Assembly: GCF_009856355.1 (NCBI RefSeq)
Contig: NZ_WMEW01000013.1
Coordinates: forward strand, 1 to 64,000
From: Halobacillus litoralis
GTDB taxonomy: Bacteria; Bacillota; Bacilli; Bacillales; Halobacillaceae
DNA: 64,000 nucleotides
Direction of reading: 5' to 3'
A program made the translations under genes and the position numbers. Positions 63,948 to 64,000 of the stretch are shown here, one piece after another (position 1 is the stretch's first letter; each line of letters opens with the position of its first letter). The notes under the pieces were generated by a model that did not search any database, had not been told where the DNA came from, and saw only the letters and a program-made list of their open reading frames with translations.

Positions 63948-64000
63948 AAAGATCCTCCTTTTTCTCATACGATCAGGCCTGTCCTATAAAAAAAGCAGCG

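Overview
The window comes from an endospore-forming, low-G+C Gram-positive chromosome of the family Bacillaceae. Gene order follows two Bacillus subtilis segments: ykfABCD/dppABCDE and the stretch pdhDCBA-ykyA-def-ykrA-rpoY-rnjA-ktrC plus patA-cheV-ykyB-ykuE-fadH-ykuL-dapHL-ykuT. Spore genes, a type I signal peptidase, Spo0E and YvrJ/DUF1659/DUF2922 proteins agree with this. An acyl-glycosyl-carotenoid gene set suggests a pigmented, possibly halotolerant genus near Halobacillus; that is inference. There are no rRNA, tRNA, CRISPR, phage or intact insertion-sequence features.

Layout. 0.3-5.1 kb: pyruvate dehydrogenase operon (reverse). 5.7-10.3 kb: YkyA lipoprotein, peptide deformylase, a HAD phosphatase, RpoY and RNase J1. 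10.3-12.0 kb: pyruvate oxidase. 12.2-13.7 kb: a spore-coat-like operon with a sigma-K-like promoter. 14.0-15.7 kb: a coiled-coil protein, a JAMM protease and a small basic protein. 15.8-16.5 kb: KtrC. 16.9-23.1 kb: cytochrome bd oxidase with a Rex site, then an asymmetric heterodimeric ABC exporter. 23.5-29.8 kb: MscS, CNNM/CorC, DapL, DapH, an MFS pump and CbpB/DarB. 30.1-34.5 kb: HlyIII and the csoR-copA-copZ copper operon, with a divergent DUF4396 gene that has its own CsoR-like site. 34.7-42.5 kb: FadH, YkuE, Sco, YkyB, CheV, AlkD, a patatin, FbpB-like and PatA. 42.7-47.7 kb: endospore-appendage-like genes. 48.1-52.9 kb: DoxX and carotenoid tailoring genes. 53.2-62.7 kb: dpp-ykf peptide uptake and muropeptide recycling, with a promoter and CodY-like box. 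62.9-63.9 kb: a nucleoside deaminase and two small genes.

The most interesting part is 42.7-47.7 kb. Four proteins carry a domain resembling the Ena (DUF3992) subunits of Bacillus cereus endospore appendages. It has an N-terminal Cys cluster, a conserved Cys-Gly-Asn and a C-terminal Gly-x-Tyr-Cys strand. Two are tandem 109-residue near-duplicates. One is a small Cys-rich subunit. The fourth is a 285-residue chimera whose flanking modules are shared with the spore-coat-like protein 30 kb away at 13.0-13.7 kb. Between the subunits lies a choice-of-anchor-L-like protein that could be a tip or adhesin. Together they look like a spore-surface fibre system with a different architecture from the described ena loci.

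Many start codons were moved from the longest possible position to one with a proper Shine-Dalgarno sequence. Several operons have a hairpin terminator directly against the next gene's ribosome-binding site.
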